Source: Ramlibacter paludis (GTDB lineage Bacteria; Pseudomonadota; Gammaproteobacteria; Burkholderiales; Burkholderiaceae_C). From it: DNA of 64,000 nucleotides. The stretch spans positions 1 to 64,000 of the forward strand of contig NZ_JAKLTM010000007.1 in the NCBI RefSeq assembly GCF_022012305.1. Reading direction: 5' to 3'. Position numbers and translations under genes: made by a program. Below the pieces are notes generated by a model that was given only the letters and a program-made list of their open reading frames with translations, was not told the DNA's origin and did not search any database. Below, piece after piece: positions 21,627 through 30,538 of the stretch. How positions within the stretch are numbered: the stretch's first letter is position 1; the number at the start of each line of letters is the position of its first letter.

Positions 21627-22334
21627 GTGACCGCCGAACCCCGCACGCGCATCAAGATCTGCGGCCTCACCCGTGAGCAGGACGTGGACGCCGCCGTCGA
21701 GGCCGGTGCCGACGCCGTCGGCTTCGTGCTCTATGCGAAGAGCCCGCGCCACGTGAGCGCGGACCGCGCCGCCGAACTGGCGCGCCGGCTGCCGCCCTTC
21801 GTCACGCCCGTGCTCCTGTCGGTCAACGCGCCCGCCGCGGAACTGCTGGCCGCCTGCGCGCGCATTCCCAACGCGCTGCTGCAGTTCCACGGCGACGAGA
21901 CCCCGCAGCAGTGCGACGCCCTGGGCCGGCCCTACCTGCGCGCCGCCCGGGTGCCGCTCGACGAGGCCACGCCCTTCGACTTGCTAAAATTCGCTTCCGA
22001 CTTCGCAAACGCCCAGGCCGTGCTGCTCGACGCCCACGTCGAAGGCTACGGCGGGGGCGGCAAGGCATTCCATTGGTCACGTCTTCCACCAAGCGTCAGC
22101 TGTCACGCCGTTTTGTCTGGTGGGCTCACACCTGCAAACGTGGGCGATGGCATCCTGCAAGTACGGCCGCGGTTCCGTTCGCTGGCCGTTGATGTGAGTT
22201 CCGGGGTCGAAGCGTCCACTACCGAAGGGGTTCCCCTGAAGGGCGTGAAGGACCCGGCAAAGATCCATCAGTTCGTCGCGGCCGTGCGTGCCGCCGACGT
22301 GCTTCTTGCAAGGCCTTCCGATGTCCTCCTATAG
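21627..22334 (+). CDS. trpF: Phosphoribosylanthranilate isomerase
   Basis: This 235-residue TIM-barrel enzyme catalyses the Amadori rearrangement in tryptophan synthesis. [11 protein letters not shown] carries the catalytic cysteine, LQFHGDETP and [18 protein letters not shown] follow, and [10 protein letters not shown] plus DVSSGVE bind phosphate. The start is GTG at 21627, chosen because GGAGG lies 6 bases upstream and homologues begin here; the frame stays open into truA. From about 21980 to 22230 the codons are less GC-rich at third positions than in neighbours, beginning with a promoter-like box. It overlaps trpB by 14 bases. Confidence 0.93.
   Translation: MTAEPRTRIKICGLTREQDVDAAVEAGADAVGFVLYAKSPRHVSADRAAELARRLPPFVTPVLLSVNAPAAELLAACARIPNALLQFHGDETPQQCDALGRPYLRAARVPLDEATPFDLLKFASDFANAQAVLLDAHVEGYGGGGKAFHWSRLPPSVSCHAVLSGGLTPANVGDGILQVRPRFRSLAVDVSSGVEASTTEGVPLKGVKDPAKIHQFVAAVRAADVLLARPSDVLL
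21985..21990 (+). promoter_or_regulatory. Candidate internal promoter -10 box in trpF, for trpBA-accD
   Basis: TAAAAT at 21985-21990 is made by codons ttg cta aaa ttc, which are rare in this gene. It is followed by about 230 bases of atypical codon use up to trpB. The -35 side shows no clear TTGACA. This is an inference from codon use and the box alone. Confidence 0.35.
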
Positions 22335-23571
22335 CCAACCCGACGCCACCGGCCACTTCGGCAATTACGGCGGCTCCTTCGTCAGCGAGACGCTGACCCA
22401 CGCGATCAGCGAGCTGCGCGACGCCTACGCGAAGTACCAGCACGACCCCGAGTTCAAGCGCGAATTCGAGTACGAGCTGAAGCACTTCGTCGGCCGGCCC
22501 TCGCCGGTCTACCACGCCGAGCGCATGAGCCGCGAACAGGGCGGCGCGCAGATCTACCTCAAGCGCGAAGACCTGAACCACACCGGCGCGCACAAGATCA
22601 ACAACGTGATCGGCCAGGCGATGCTGGCGCGCCGCATGGGCAAGCCGCGCGTGATCGCCGAGACCGGCGCGGGCCAGCACGGCGTGGCCACCGCCACCAT
22701 CTGCGCCCGCTACGGCCTGGAGTGCGTGGTGTACATGGGCAGCAACGACGTGCAGCGGCAAAGCCCCAACGTCTATCGCATGAACCTGCTGGGCGCCCGC
22801 GTGGTGCCGGTGGAGTCCGGCAGCAAGACGCTGAAGGACGCGCTGAACGAGGCAATGCGCGACTGGGTCACCAACGTCGAGAACACCTTCTACATCATCG
22901 GCACCGTGGCGGGCCCGCATCCCTACCCGATGATGGTGCGCGACTTCCAGAGCGTGATCGGCAACGAGTGCCTCGAACAGATGCCCGCCATGGCGGGCCG
23001 CCAGCCCGATGCCGTGATCGCCTGCGTCGGCGGCGGCAGCAATGCCATGGGCATCTTCCACCCTTACATCCCCTACGAGAAGACGCGCCTGATCGGCGTG
23101 GAAGCGGCGGGCGAAGGGCTGGAAAGCGGCAAGCATTCGGCTTCGCTGCAGCGCGGCAGCCCCGGCGTGCTGCACGGCAACCGCACCTACATCCTGCAGG
23201 ACGCCAACGGCCAGATCATCGAGACGCACAGCGTGAGCGCCGGCCTCGACTATCCGGGCGTCGGCCCCGAGCATGCGTGGCTCAAGGACATCGGCCGCGC
23301 CGAATACGTCGGCATCACGGACAAGGAGGCGCTGGACGCCTTCCACTACCTGTGCCGCACCGAGGGCATCATCCCGGCCCTGGAGTCCAGCCATGCGATT
23401 GCCTACGCGATGAAGCTGGCGAAGACCATGAAGCCCGAACAGTCGATCCTGGTCAACCTTTCGGGCCGCGGCGACAAGGACATCGGGACCGTCGCGGACC
23501 TGGCCGGCGTCGATTTCTACGACCGGCCTTCGATGCGCGGCCTCTCCCTGAAGGGCGGGCCCAAGTCATGA
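22321..23571 (+). CDS. trpB: Tryptophan synthase beta chain
   Basis: This 416-residue PLP enzyme condenses indole with serine. The PLP lysine is Lys92 in [26 protein letters not shown], the PLP-phosphate loop GGGSNAMG and ESSHAIAYA are present. The ATG at 22321 begins [18 protein letters not shown], inside the trpF end; the frame extends 33 bases further 5' but family members start here. The ATGA overlap with trpA (23568-23571) suggests coupled translation of the two subunits. Confidence 0.97.
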   Translation: MSSYSQPDATGHFGNYGGSFVSETLTHAISELRDAYAKYQHDPEFKREFEYELKHFVGRPSPVYHAERMSREQGGAQIYLKREDLNHTGAHKINNVIGQAMLARRMGKPRVIAETGAGQHGVATATICARYGLECVVYMGSNDVQRQSPNVYRMNLLGARVVPVESGSKTLKDALNEAMRDWVTNVENTFYIIGTVAGPHPYPMMVRDFQSVIGNECLEQMPAMAGRQPDAVIACVGGGSNAMGIFHPYIPYEKTRLIGVEAAGEGLESGKHSASLQRGSPGVLHGNRTYILQDANGQIIETHSVSAGLDYPGVGPEHAWLKDIGRAEYVGITDKEALDAFHYLCRTEGIIPALESSHAIAYAMKLAKTMKPEQSILVNLSGRGDKDIGTVADLAGVDFYDRPSMRGLSLKGGPKS

Positions 23572-24380
23572 GCCGCATCGCCGCCACCTTCGCCAAGCTC
23601 GCGCAGCAGAAGCGCAAGGCCCTGATCCCGTACATCACGGCCGGCTTCCCCTATGCCGACATCACTCCGGAACTGATGCACGCGATGGTCGCGGCCGGCT
23701 CCGACGTGATCGAGCTGGGCGTGCCCTTCTCCGACCCCATGGCCGACGGCCCGGTGATCCAGAAGGCCGGTGAGAAGGCGCTGGCCTTCGGCGTCGGCCT
23801 GGCGCAGGTACTGGCCATGGTGAAGGAGTTCCGGGCCCGAGACAGCGCCACGCCGGTGGTGCTGATGGGCTACGCGAACCCGGTCGAGCGCTACGAGCTC
23901 ACGCACGGCAAGTCCTCCTTCGCCCGCGATGCGGCCGCCGCCGGCGTCGACGGCGTGCTGGTGGTCGACTATCCGCCGGAGGAATGCGAGACCTTCGCCG
24001 CCGAACTGAAGCAGAACGGCCTGGACCTGATCTTCCTGCTGGCGCCGACCAGCACCGACCAGCGCATCCAGCAGGTTGCGCGGGTGGCGAGCGGCTACGT
24101 CTACTACGTGTCGCTCAAGGGCGTGACCGGCGCCGGCAACCTCGACACGGACGCCGTGGAAAAGGCCCTGCCGCCGATCCGCAAGCACGTGAAGATTCCC
24201 GTGGGGGTCGGTTTCGGCATCCGCGACGCGGCCACCGCCAAGGCCATCGGCAAGGTCGCCGACGCGGTCGTGATCGGCACCAAGGTGATCCAGGTCGTGG
24301 AAGAGTTGCCGCGGGAAAAGGTGCTGCCCGCCCTGTCGGATTTCCTACGGGAGATCCGGCGGGCGCTAGACGATAATTAG
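23568..24380 (+). CDS. trpA: Tryptophan synthase alpha chain
   Basis: This 270-residue TIM-barrel subunit cleaves indole-3-glycerol phosphate to indole. The catalytic residues Glu49 (ELGVPFSDP) and Asp60 (MADGPVIQ) are at the same numbers as in E. coli Trp[24 protein letters not shown] and VGVGFGIRD follow. It starts within the trpB stop codon. Confidence 0.97.
   Translation: MSRIAATFAKLAQQKRKALIPYITAGFPYADITPELMHAMVAAGSDVIELGVPFSDPMADGPVIQKAGEKALAFGVGLAQVLAMVKEFRARDSATPVVLMGYANPVERYELTHGKSSFARDAAAAGVDGVLVVDYPPEECETFAAELKQNGLDLIFLLAPTSTDQRIQQVARVASGYVYYVSLKGVTGAGNLDTDAVEKALPPIRKHVKIPVGVGFGIRDAATAKAIGKVADAVVIGTKVIQVVEELPREKVLPALSDFLREIRRALDDN
24372..24377 (+). promoter_or_regulatory. Candidate -10 box at the end of trpA, for accD
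   Basis: GATAAT overlaps the last codons of trpA (cta gac gat aat tag), where an AT-rich patch interrupts the GC-rich sequence. A start near 24384 would give an accD leader of about 18 bases. No good -35 hexamer is present, so support is limited. Confidence 0.35.
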
Positions 24381-24401
24381 GGCTAAAGCCCAGGAGCCCC
24401 G

Positions 24402-25274
24402 ATGAGCTGGTTAGAAAAACTGCTGCCGCCCAAGATCCAGCAAACCGACCCGAACGAACGCCGCAGCGTTCCGGAAGGCCTGTGGATCAAGTGCCCGAGC
24501 TGCGAGACGGTTCTCTACAAGACCGACCTGGAACAGAACCAGAACGTCTGCCCGACCTGCGGGCACCACCACCGCATCGGCGCCCGGGCGCGCCTGAACG
24601 CCTTCCTGGACCCGGAAGGCCGCTACGAGATCGGCCAGGAAGTGCTGCCGGTCGACGCCCTGAAGTTCCAGGACAGCCGCAAGTACCCGCAACGCCTGAA
24701 GGAAGCGCTGGAAAACACCGGCGAGACCGACGCGCTGATCGTCATGGGCGGCGCGGTGCACAGCATCAGCCTGGTGGCCGCGGCCTTCGAGTTCGACTTC
24801 ATGGGCGGCTCCATGGGCAGCGTGGTCGGCGAGCGCTTCGTGCGCGGCGTCGAGACCGCCATCGAGCAGAAAGTGCCTTTCCTGTGCTTCACCGCCACCG
24901 GCGGCGCGCGCATGCAGGAAGGCCTGCTGTCCCTGATGCAGATGGCCAAGACCAATGCCGCGCTCACGCGCCTGGCGAAGAAGGGCCTGCCTTACATCAG
25001 CGTGCTGACCGACCCGACCATGGGCGGCGTCAGCGCCGGCTTCGCCTTCGTCGGCGACGTCGTGATCGCCGAACCCAAGGCGCTGATCGGCTTTGCCGGC
25101 CCGCGCGTGATCGAGTCGACGGTGCGCGTGACGCTGCCGGAAGGCTTCCAGCGCGCCGAGTTCCTGCAGACCAAGGGAGCGGTCGATTTCATCTGCGACC
25201 GGCGGGAACTGCGCAAGACGGTGGCGAACGTCCTCGCCATGCTGACGCGCCAGGCGGCCGACGCGGTCGAGTAA
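24402..25274 (+). CDS. accD: Acetyl-CoA carboxylase carboxyltransferase subunit beta
   Basis: This 290-residue subunit transfers CO2 from carboxybiotin to acetyl-CoA with AccA, making malonyl-CoA. An N-terminal zinc ribbon (Cys31, Cys34, Cys50, Cys53) precedes the crotonase-fold carboxyltransferase domain, with [19 protein letters not shown] and [15 protein letters not shown]. It ends the rightward amino-acid group; the next 102 bases are almost entirely a compound inverted repeat. Confidence 0.96.
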   Translation: MSWLEKLLPPKIQQTDPNERRSVPEGLWIKCPSCETVLYKTDLEQNQNVCPTCGHHHRIGARARLNAFLDPEGRYEIGQEVLPVDALKFQDSRKYPQRLKEALENTGETDALIVMGGAVHSISLVAAAFEFDFMGGSMGSVVGERFVRGVETAIEQKVPFLCFTATGGARMQEGLLSLMQMAKTNAALTRLAKKGLPYISVLTDPTMGGVSAGFAFVGDVVIAEPKALIGFAGPRVIESTVRVTLPEGFQRAEFLQTKGAVDFICDRRELRKTVANVLAMLTRQAADAVE

Positions 25275-25282
25275 ACAAAGCT

Positions 25283-25367
25283 TGTCATTGCGGGCTTGAC
25301 CCGCAATCCATCTCCCGCGCCTGGCCGTGCACCGGGAGATGGATCCCGGCTCGCGGCCGGGATGACA
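25283..25367. repeat. Compound REP-type inverted repeat between accD and the YggT gene
   Basis: The element begins with TGTCAT (25283-25288) and ends with its complement ATGACA (25362-25367). Inside are three nested or side-by-side stems: TTGCGGG with CCCGCAA, ATCTCCCG with CGGGAGAT, and ATCCCGGC with GCCGGGAT. It fills nearly all of the gap between two convergent genes. Single-arm relatives occur at 4342-4362 and 11466-11484. It probably acts as a shared 3' end for both transcripts; no T run marks it as a classical terminator. Confidence 0.75.
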
Positions 25368-25376
25368 GAGGGGGCG

Positions 25377-25922
25377 TTACCGCAACACCGCCTCCTGCAC
25401 CCCCGCCAGCACGAACGTCGCGATCTGCAGCACCACCAGCAACGCCAGCGGCGACAGGTCGAAGCCCCCCACCAGCGGAATCAGCCTGCGGAAAGGCCGC
25501 AGCAGCGGGGCGCACAGGCGGTCGATGACGTCCACGATCGGCGAATCGGCCTGCACCCAGGACAGGATCGCGTAGACGATCACCAGGCCGATCATCCCCG
25601 ACACCACCAGCCGCAGCAGCCCGAACAGCGCCAGCACCGGCACGATGCCCGGGTTCATGTGGCGCGCCAGCAGCCACAGCAGGCCGAACTGCGCCAGCTC
25701 GATCAGGTAGGCGGCCACCAGGCTGGACAGGTCGAACTTGCGCGTCTTGGGCAGCACCCGGCGCAGCGGCAGCACGATCCAGTCGGTCAGGGCGAAGACG
25801 AAACGCCCCACCGGGTTGCCGAAAGGGATGTGCTGGTACTGCATGTACAGGCGCAGCAGGCAGGCGCCGCCGAGCAGCCCGGCAATGACATCGAGCAGGA
25901 AGGATACGATTTGGAAGAGCAT
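25377..25922 (-). CDS. YggT family integral membrane protein
   Basis: This 181-residue protein holds two YggT repeats, each a hydrophobic pair followed by a PLRRVLP or PFRRLIP motif (WIVLPLRRVLPKTRKFDLS and LLRPFRRLIPLVGGFDLS). About four to five membrane segments are visible. YggT proteins are linked to osmotic tolerance and to division or envelope factors, but the molecular role is not settled. ATG at 25922 (MLFQIVSFLLDVIAG) is preferred over an in-frame start 14 codons earlier, which would overlap the divergent gene's control region. Confidence 0.88.
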   Translation of the reverse strand: MLFQIVSFLLDVIAGLLGGACLLRLYMQYQHIPFGNPVGRFVFALTDWIVLPLRRVLPKTRKFDLSSLVAAYLIELAQFGLLWLLARHMNPGIVPVLALFGLLRLVVSGMIGLVIVYAILSWVQADSPIVDVIDRLCAPLLRPFRRLIPLVGGFDLSPLALLVVLQIATFVLAGVQEAVLR

Positions 25923-25974
25923 CGCCACACGATCAAAAGGTCGTGGGATGATAGCGGCAGCCATTGGAACCGCT

Positions 25975-26607
25975 GTGCCTGCCCTCCTGACCCTGCAGTC
26001 CCTGCCCCTCTTTCCGCTGAGCGCCGTCCTGTACCCGGACGGACTGCTGTCGCTGCGGGTGTTCGAGGTCCGCTACCTGGACATGATCGCCAAGTGCCGC
26101 AAGGCCGGCGCGCCGTTCGGCGTGGTTTCGCTCACGCAAGGCAGCGAGGTGCGCCAGCCGGGCAGCCAGGAAGCCTTTGCGCAGGTCGGCACGCTGGCGA
26201 CCATCCACGACTTCGAGCAGCCCCAGCCCGGCCTGATGCTGGTGCGCGCCACGGGCGCCCAGCGCTTCCGCATCACGGGCAGCGAACAGCTCAAGCACGG
26301 CCTGTGGGTGGCCGACGTCGAACGCCTGGTGCCCGACATGGCGGTGCCGATTCCCGATGACCTGCAACCGACGGCCGACGCCCTGGAGCGCCTGATCCAG
26401 TCGCTGCAGCTGAAGGCCGACCAGCCGGGGCCCATGCCCTTGCTGCCGCCGTTCAAGCTGGGGGACTGCGGCTGGGTCGCCAACCGCTGGTGCGAGTTGC
26501 TGCCGCTGCCAGTGGCCCTGAAGCAGCGGCTGATGGAACTGGACAACCCGCTGGTGCGGCTGGAGCTGGTGAGCGACGTGCTCACGCGCACCGGCATCAC
26601 GACCTGA
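25975..26607 (+). CDS. LON peptidase substrate-binding domain protein
   Basis: This protein of about 210 residues consists of a Lon N-terminal-like substrate-binding domain (SLPLFPLSAVLYPDGLLSLRVFEVRYLDMI) without ATPase or protease domains. Such stand-alone proteins are common and poorly understood. The start is uncertain: GTG at 25975 matches the usual family start, while the in-frame ATG at 25948, preceded by AAAAGG, would add nine residues. It is divergent from the YggT gene and ends three bases from the glycan cluster that converges on it. Confidence 0.85.
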   Translation: MPALLTLQSLPLFPLSAVLYPDGLLSLRVFEVRYLDMIAKCRKAGAPFGVVSLTQGSEVRQPGSQEAFAQVGTLATIHDFEQPQPGLMLVRATGAQRFRITGSEQLKHGLWVADVERLVPDMAVPIPDDLQPTADALERLIQSLQLKADQPGPMPLLPPFKLGDCGWVANRWCELLPLPVALKQRLMELDNPLVRLELVSDVLTRTGITT

Positions 26608-26610
26608 GCT

Positions 26611-28425
26611 TCAGGGCGCTACCTGCGACTGGTACTCCGGCACATGTTGCCGCAACCACGCACGTAAGGCCTCCGCGCCCGGCTGCGCCCCGGCGTCGTC
26701 GATCCAGCGCACCACCTCCTCCACATCGGGCAAGGGCCCGCTCGTCTTGGCGATGCGCAGCTTGGCGTGCGGCGTCGGCTCGGTGGTCTCGTCGTCGGCC
26801 AGCAGTTCCTCGTAGAGCTTCTCGCCCGGCCGCAGGCCGCTGAAGGCGATCGGCACCTCCTGCTCGGTCTTGCCCGACAGGCGGATCAGCATGCGGGCCA
26901 GTTCGACGATCTTCACCGGTTCGCCCATGTCCAGCACGAAGATCTGGCCCGAGCGCCCCATCAGCCCCGCCTGCAGCACCAGCTGCGCCGCCTCGGGGAT
27001 GGTCATGAAGTAGCGCACGATGTCCGGGTGCGTGACGGTCACCGGCCCGCCGCGCGCGATCTGCGCGGAGAAAAGCGGCACCACCGACCCGCTCGAGCCC
27101 AGCACGTTGCCGAAGCGCACGGAGACGAACTGCGTGCGCGGCTCGCGCAGCGCCACCGCCTGCACCAGCAATTCCGCCAAGCGCTTGCTCGCGCCCATCA
27201 CGTTGGTCGGGTTCACCGCCTTGTCGGTGGAGATCATCACGAAGCGCCGCACGCCGCAGGCCGCCGCGGCGCGCGCCGCGTTCAGCGTGCCCAGCACGTT
27301 GGTGCGCAGCGCCTCGATCTCGTTGTGCTGCTCCATCAGCGGCACGTGCTTGTAGGCCGCGGCATGGAACACCACCGCCGGCTGGTGCCGCTGCAGGATC
27401 GCGCGCAGGCGCTCCGGCTCGCGCACGTTGGCCGTGTAGTAGGCCGCCTGCATCTGCGGATGCGCGCGGCGCAGTTCCTGTTCGAGCTGGTAGATGTTGT
27501 ATTCGGAGACGTCGACGCAGACCAGGCGCCCGACGCCGAAGCGCGCCACCTGGCGGCACAGCTCGGAACCGATCGAGCCGCCGGCGCCGGTCACGACCAC
27601 CACCTGTCCCGAGAAGAGTTCGGCGAGGCCCGCGACGTCCAGCGCCACCGGCGCGCGTCCGAGCAGGTCCTCGAGTTCGATCTTGCGCGGGCCGGAGCTT
27701 TCGGCCTGCAGCCACTGGTCGGGGCGCGGCAGCGTCAGCAGCGTGATGCGCGCATCGGCCGCAACCAGCAGCGCCTCGCGCCGCTCGCTGGCGCCCGGTG
27801 CGCTGGCCAACAGCGCGGTGTGGACGCCGGCCGCGGCGCACACGTCCTGCAGCTGCGCGATGGTGCCCAGCACGCGCACGTCCTGCAGCGAGCGCCCGCG
27901 TTCCTGCGCCAACGGCGACACGATGCCGACAGGCCGCCACTTCTGCGAGCCCTTGAGCGCGCGCAGCGCGCCCGCCGCGTCCTGCAGCGACCCGACGATC
28001 ACCACCGGTTCGGCGCCCAGGCCGTGCAGCCGGCGTTCGGCCAGCGTGCGCCAGGCCGCGCGCGCCGCGCCCAGCAGCACGAGCGCCAGCAGCGGCTGCA
28101 GCAGCAGCACCGACCGCGGGAAGTTGGGGATGCGCAGCATCAGCACCGCCACGGCGGTGAGCACCGCGCCCAGCACGACGCCGCTGCCCAGTTGGCGCAA
28201 TTCGGACAGGCCGATGAAGGTCCAGACCTGGCGGTCCACGCGCATCACCACCAGGCCGGCCGCCAGCCCCAGCACGCACCAGGGGCTGGCCTGCCAGGCC
28301 AGCAGCTCGAAGTCGTCCGGGATGTCGAGGTTGAAGCGCAGCCAGAACGCGCCCCACCAGGCCAGCAGGCCCAGTGCGAGGTCCAGCGCCAGGAGCGGCA
28401 GCGCCGTCCTAGGCCAGCGCATCAC
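26611..28425 (-). CDS. Membrane-anchored nucleotide-sugar 4,6-dehydratase (PglF/LegB/WbpM type)
   Basis: This 604-residue protein has an N-terminal membrane region (about four helices, residues 10-125), a CoA-binding-like middle domain (about 138-260) and a C-terminal extended short-chain dehydratase domain. The NAD loop is GAGGSIGSEL (280-289); the catalytic group is Thr400, Asp401, Lys402 with Met410 and Lys414 in place of the usual YxxxK, as in PglF and WbpM. It is expected to convert UDP-GlcNAc to the 4-keto-6-deoxy sugar, the first step towards legionaminic acid. PseB enzymes are short and soluble, which argues against pseudaminic acid. It overlaps the aminotransferase gene by 17 bases. 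Confidence 0.9.
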   Translation of the reverse strand: MMRWPRTALPLLALDLALGLLAWWGAFWLRFNLDIPDDFELLAWQASPWCVLGLAAGLVVMRVDRQVWTFIGLSELRQLGSGVVLGAVLTAVAVLMLRIPNFPRSVLLLQPLLALVLLGAARAAWRTLAERRLHGLGAEPVVIVGSLQDAAGALRALKGSQKWRPVGIVSPLAQERGRSLQDVRVLGTIAQLQDVCAAAGVHTALLASAPGASERREALLVAADARITLLTLPRPDQWLQAESSGPRKIELEDLLGRAPVALDVAGLAELFSGQVVVVTGAGGSIGSELCRQVARFGVGRLVCVDVSEYNIYQLEQELRRAHPQMQAAYYTANVREPERLRAILQRHQPAVVFHAAAYKHVPLMEQHNEIEALRTNVLGTLNAARAAAACGVRRFVMISTDKAVNPTNVMGASKRLAELLVQAVALREPRTQFVSVRFGNVLGSSGSVVPLFSAQIARGGPVTVTHPDIVRYFMTIPEAAQLVLQAGLMGRSGQIFVLDMGEPVKIVELARMLIRLSGKTEQEVPIAFSGLRPGEKLYEELLADDETTEPTPHAKLRIAKTSGPLPDVEEVVRWIDDAGAQPGAEALRAWLRQHVPEYQSQVAP

Positions 28426-29911
28426 CCGGCGTCTCCGAACGGGCGAGCACGCGCCGCAGCTGGTCGATCACGCGCTCCTGCTGCGCCTCGCTCATGTTGG
28501 ATCCCGAAGGCAGGCAGATGCCGGCTTCGAACAGGTGCGCGGAGACATCGTTGCCTTCCGCGTGGGCGAAATACGGCGCGCCGGCAAAGAGCGGCTGCAG
28601 GTGCATGGGCTTCCACACCGGCCGCCCCTCGATCGAATGGCGCTCGAGGCTGCGCAGCACGCGGTCGCGCCGCGCTTCGCCACCCGGCAAGGTGAAGCAC
28701 GTGAGCCAGCGGGTCGAATGCATGCCGGCGGGCTCGGGCATCCACTGGATCTCGTCCAGGTCGGCCAGCGCTTCGCGGTAGGTCTCGAACACGGCACGGC
28801 GGCGCGCCACGCGCTGGTCGAGGACGCGCAGCTGGCCGCGGCCGATGCCGGCCAGCACGTTGCTCATGCGGTAGTTGAAGCCGACCTCGGTGTGTTCGTA
28901 GTGCGCTGCGGGTTCGCGCGCCTGTGTCGACAGCTTGCGCGCGCGGGCCACCAGGTCGGCGTCGTCGGCCACCAGCATGCCACCGCCGGAGGTCGTGATG
29001 ATCTTGTTGCCGTTGAAGGAATAGATCGCCACTCGGCCGAAGCTGCCGCTCGCCCGGCCCTTGTAGCGCGCGCCCAGCGATTCGGCCGCGTCCTCCAGCA
29101 TGGGCACGCCGTAGCGATCGCAGATCGGCTGCAGCGCGTCGATGTCGGCGCTCTGGCCGTACAGGTTGACCACGACCACGCAGCGCGGCAGGCGGTTCTC
29201 GCGCCTGGCCCAGGCGAAGGCGCGCTCCAGCGCCTGCGGCGACATGTTCCACGAGCCCGGCTCGGAGTCGATGAAGACCGGCTTGGCGCCGCAATAGAGG
29301 ATGGGATTGCTGCTGCCCACGAAGGTGAGCGAGGAGCAGAACACCGTGTCGCCCGGCTGCACGCCCAGCAGCAGCAGGGCGAGGTGGATGGCCGCGGTGC
29401 CCGAACTGAGCGCCGCCGCGTGGCCGACGCCGGCATAGGTGGCCAGTTCGCGCTCGAAGCCGTCGACGTGCGGGCCCAGCGGCGCGATCCAGTTGGTGCG
29501 GAAAGCTTCCTCGACGAAGGCCGTCTCTTCCTCGCCCAGGTGCGGCGAGGACAGCCAGATGCGGTTGGACAGCTCGCGCCGCAGTACGACGTCCACCGGG
29601 CGACCTTGCGCGTCGACCACGGGGACGTGGTCGATCTCGTGCTTGTCCATCAATGCGACCGCGGCCGGCAGGCCCTGGTCTTCGCCGACCGTGAGCGGCT
29701 TGCCATGCGGGAGCACCGAGACGCGCTCGGTGGCCGCAACGTTGTTCAGCGCGGCGCGGCGCATGTCGCCATCGGTCAACATGCGCAGCAACCTGCCATC
29801 GGCGTCCACCACCAGCAGCGCACCGCGCGCGGTCTGGTTGAGGCGCTCGAGCGCGTCGTGCAGCGTGCAATCGGGCGCGATGCAGAGCGCACGGAATTCC
29901 TGCTCCTTCAT
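28409..29911 (-). CDS. CBS-domain-fused DegT/DnrJ/EryC1/StrS aminotransferase (LegC/PglE-like)
   Basis: This 500-residue protein is a fusion. Residues 1-118 form a CBS pair (LHDALERLNQTARGALLVVD.., then AAVALMDKHEIDHVPVVDAQG). Residues about 122-500 form a PLP aminotransferase with SSGTAAIHLALLLLG, LEDAAESLGARYKG and the PLP lysine near residue 300 in SFNGNKIITTSGGG. It should add the 4-amino group to the keto sugar made by the neighbouring dehydratase. CBS pairs usually sense adenine nucleotides, so allosteric control is possible. ATG at 29911 overlaps the acetyltransferase stop by four bases; the longer frame 5' is rejected. Confidence 0.9.
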   Translation of the reverse strand: MKEQEFRALCIAPDCTLHDALERLNQTARGALLVVDADGRLLRMLTDGDMRRAALNNVAATERVSVLPHGKPLTVGEDQGLPAAVALMDKHEIDHVPVVDAQGRPVDVVLRRELSNRIWLSSPHLGEEETAFVEEAFRTNWIAPLGPHVDGFERELATYAGVGHAAALSSGTAAIHLALLLLGVQPGDTVFCSSLTFVGSSNPILYCGAKPVFIDSEPGSWNMSPQALERAFAWARRENRLPRCVVVVNLYGQSADIDALQPICDRYGVPMLEDAAESLGARYKGRASGSFGRVAIYSFNGNKIITTSGGGMLVADDADLVARARKLSTQAREPAAHYEHTEVGFNYRMSNVLAGIGRGQLRVLDQRVARRRAVFETYREALADLDEIQWMPEPAGMHSTRWLTCFTLPGGEARRDRVLRSLERHSIEGRPVWKPMHLQPLFAGAPYFAHAEGNDVSAHLFEAGICLPSGSNMSEAQQERVIDQLRRVLARSETPGDALA

Positions 29912-30531
29912 CGCACCCTCCGTGCCGGCACGCCGGCATAGACGCCGGGTTCGAGGATGGGAGCGCGGACGACGGCCCCCGCGCCGAGCGTCACGCCGTC
30001 GCACACGCGCAGGCCCGGCAGCACGCTGGCGCCGGCGCCCACCAGGACGCCGCGTCCGACCTGCACGCCGCCCCCGAGGGCCGCTTGCGGGGCGACATGG
30101 GTAAAGGCGCCGACCTGCGCATCGTGGTCGACGACCGCGCCGTGGTTGACGATGACGCCGCGGCCCAGGACGGCCGACGGTGCCAGCACCGCCCGGGCGG
30201 CAACGAAGCAGCCCGCTTCGACCACGGCATGCGGCGACACGGTCGCGGCCGGATGGACGATGGTGGCCAGCGCACGTCCGGCCACCAAGTCGCTTTCGCG
30301 TTCGCGCGCCTCGGCGGCGCCGATCGCCACGTGGAAGTCGGCATCGTCCAGCGCGAGCGCTGCATCCAGTGGCAGCAGGATCACGCCGGGCAGCAGCTCG
30401 CCGCGGCAGCGCGCCGGGTTGCGGTCGGTGGCGACCACGCGGCTCCAGTGGCCGCGCGCGAGCGCCGCGTCGGCGACCACCTTGCCGTGGCCGCCCGCGC
30501 CCAGGATCACGAGGGTGGAAGCTTGCTTCAC
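29908..30531 (-). CDS. NeuD/PglD-type sugar O/N-acyltransferase
   Basis: This 207-residue protein has a nucleotide-sugar-binding N-terminal fold (LVILGAGGHGKVVADAAL) and a left-handed beta helix of hexapeptide repeats (about 95-195: VIVNHGAVVDHDAQVG, VQVGRGVLVGAGASVLPG). The catalytic-base histidine is in NHGAVVDHD. It belongs to the NeuD/PglD family; in this cluster N-acetylation of the 4-amino sugar to a UDP-2,4-diacetamido sugar is most likely. Acyl-chain specificity cannot be read from sequence. Confidence 0.88.
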   Translation of the reverse strand: MKQASTLVILGAGGHGKVVADAALARGHWSRVVATDRNPARCRGELLPGVILLPLDAALALDDADFHVAIGAAEARERESDLVAGRALATIVHPAATVSPHAVVEAGCFVAARAVLAPSAVLGRGVIVNHGAVVDHDAQVGAFTHVAPQAALGGGVQVGRGVLVGAGASVLPGLRVCDGVTLGAGAVVRAPILEPGVYAGVPARRVR

Positions 30532-30538
30532 GCGTTGT

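Noticed and set aside
17759-21670. A 1303-codon open frame on the minus strand opposite fimV and truA
   Set aside because: It is a shadow of GC-rich coding sequence: low-complexity Arg/Gly/Ala-rich translation, no domain, and it runs antisense to well-supported genes.
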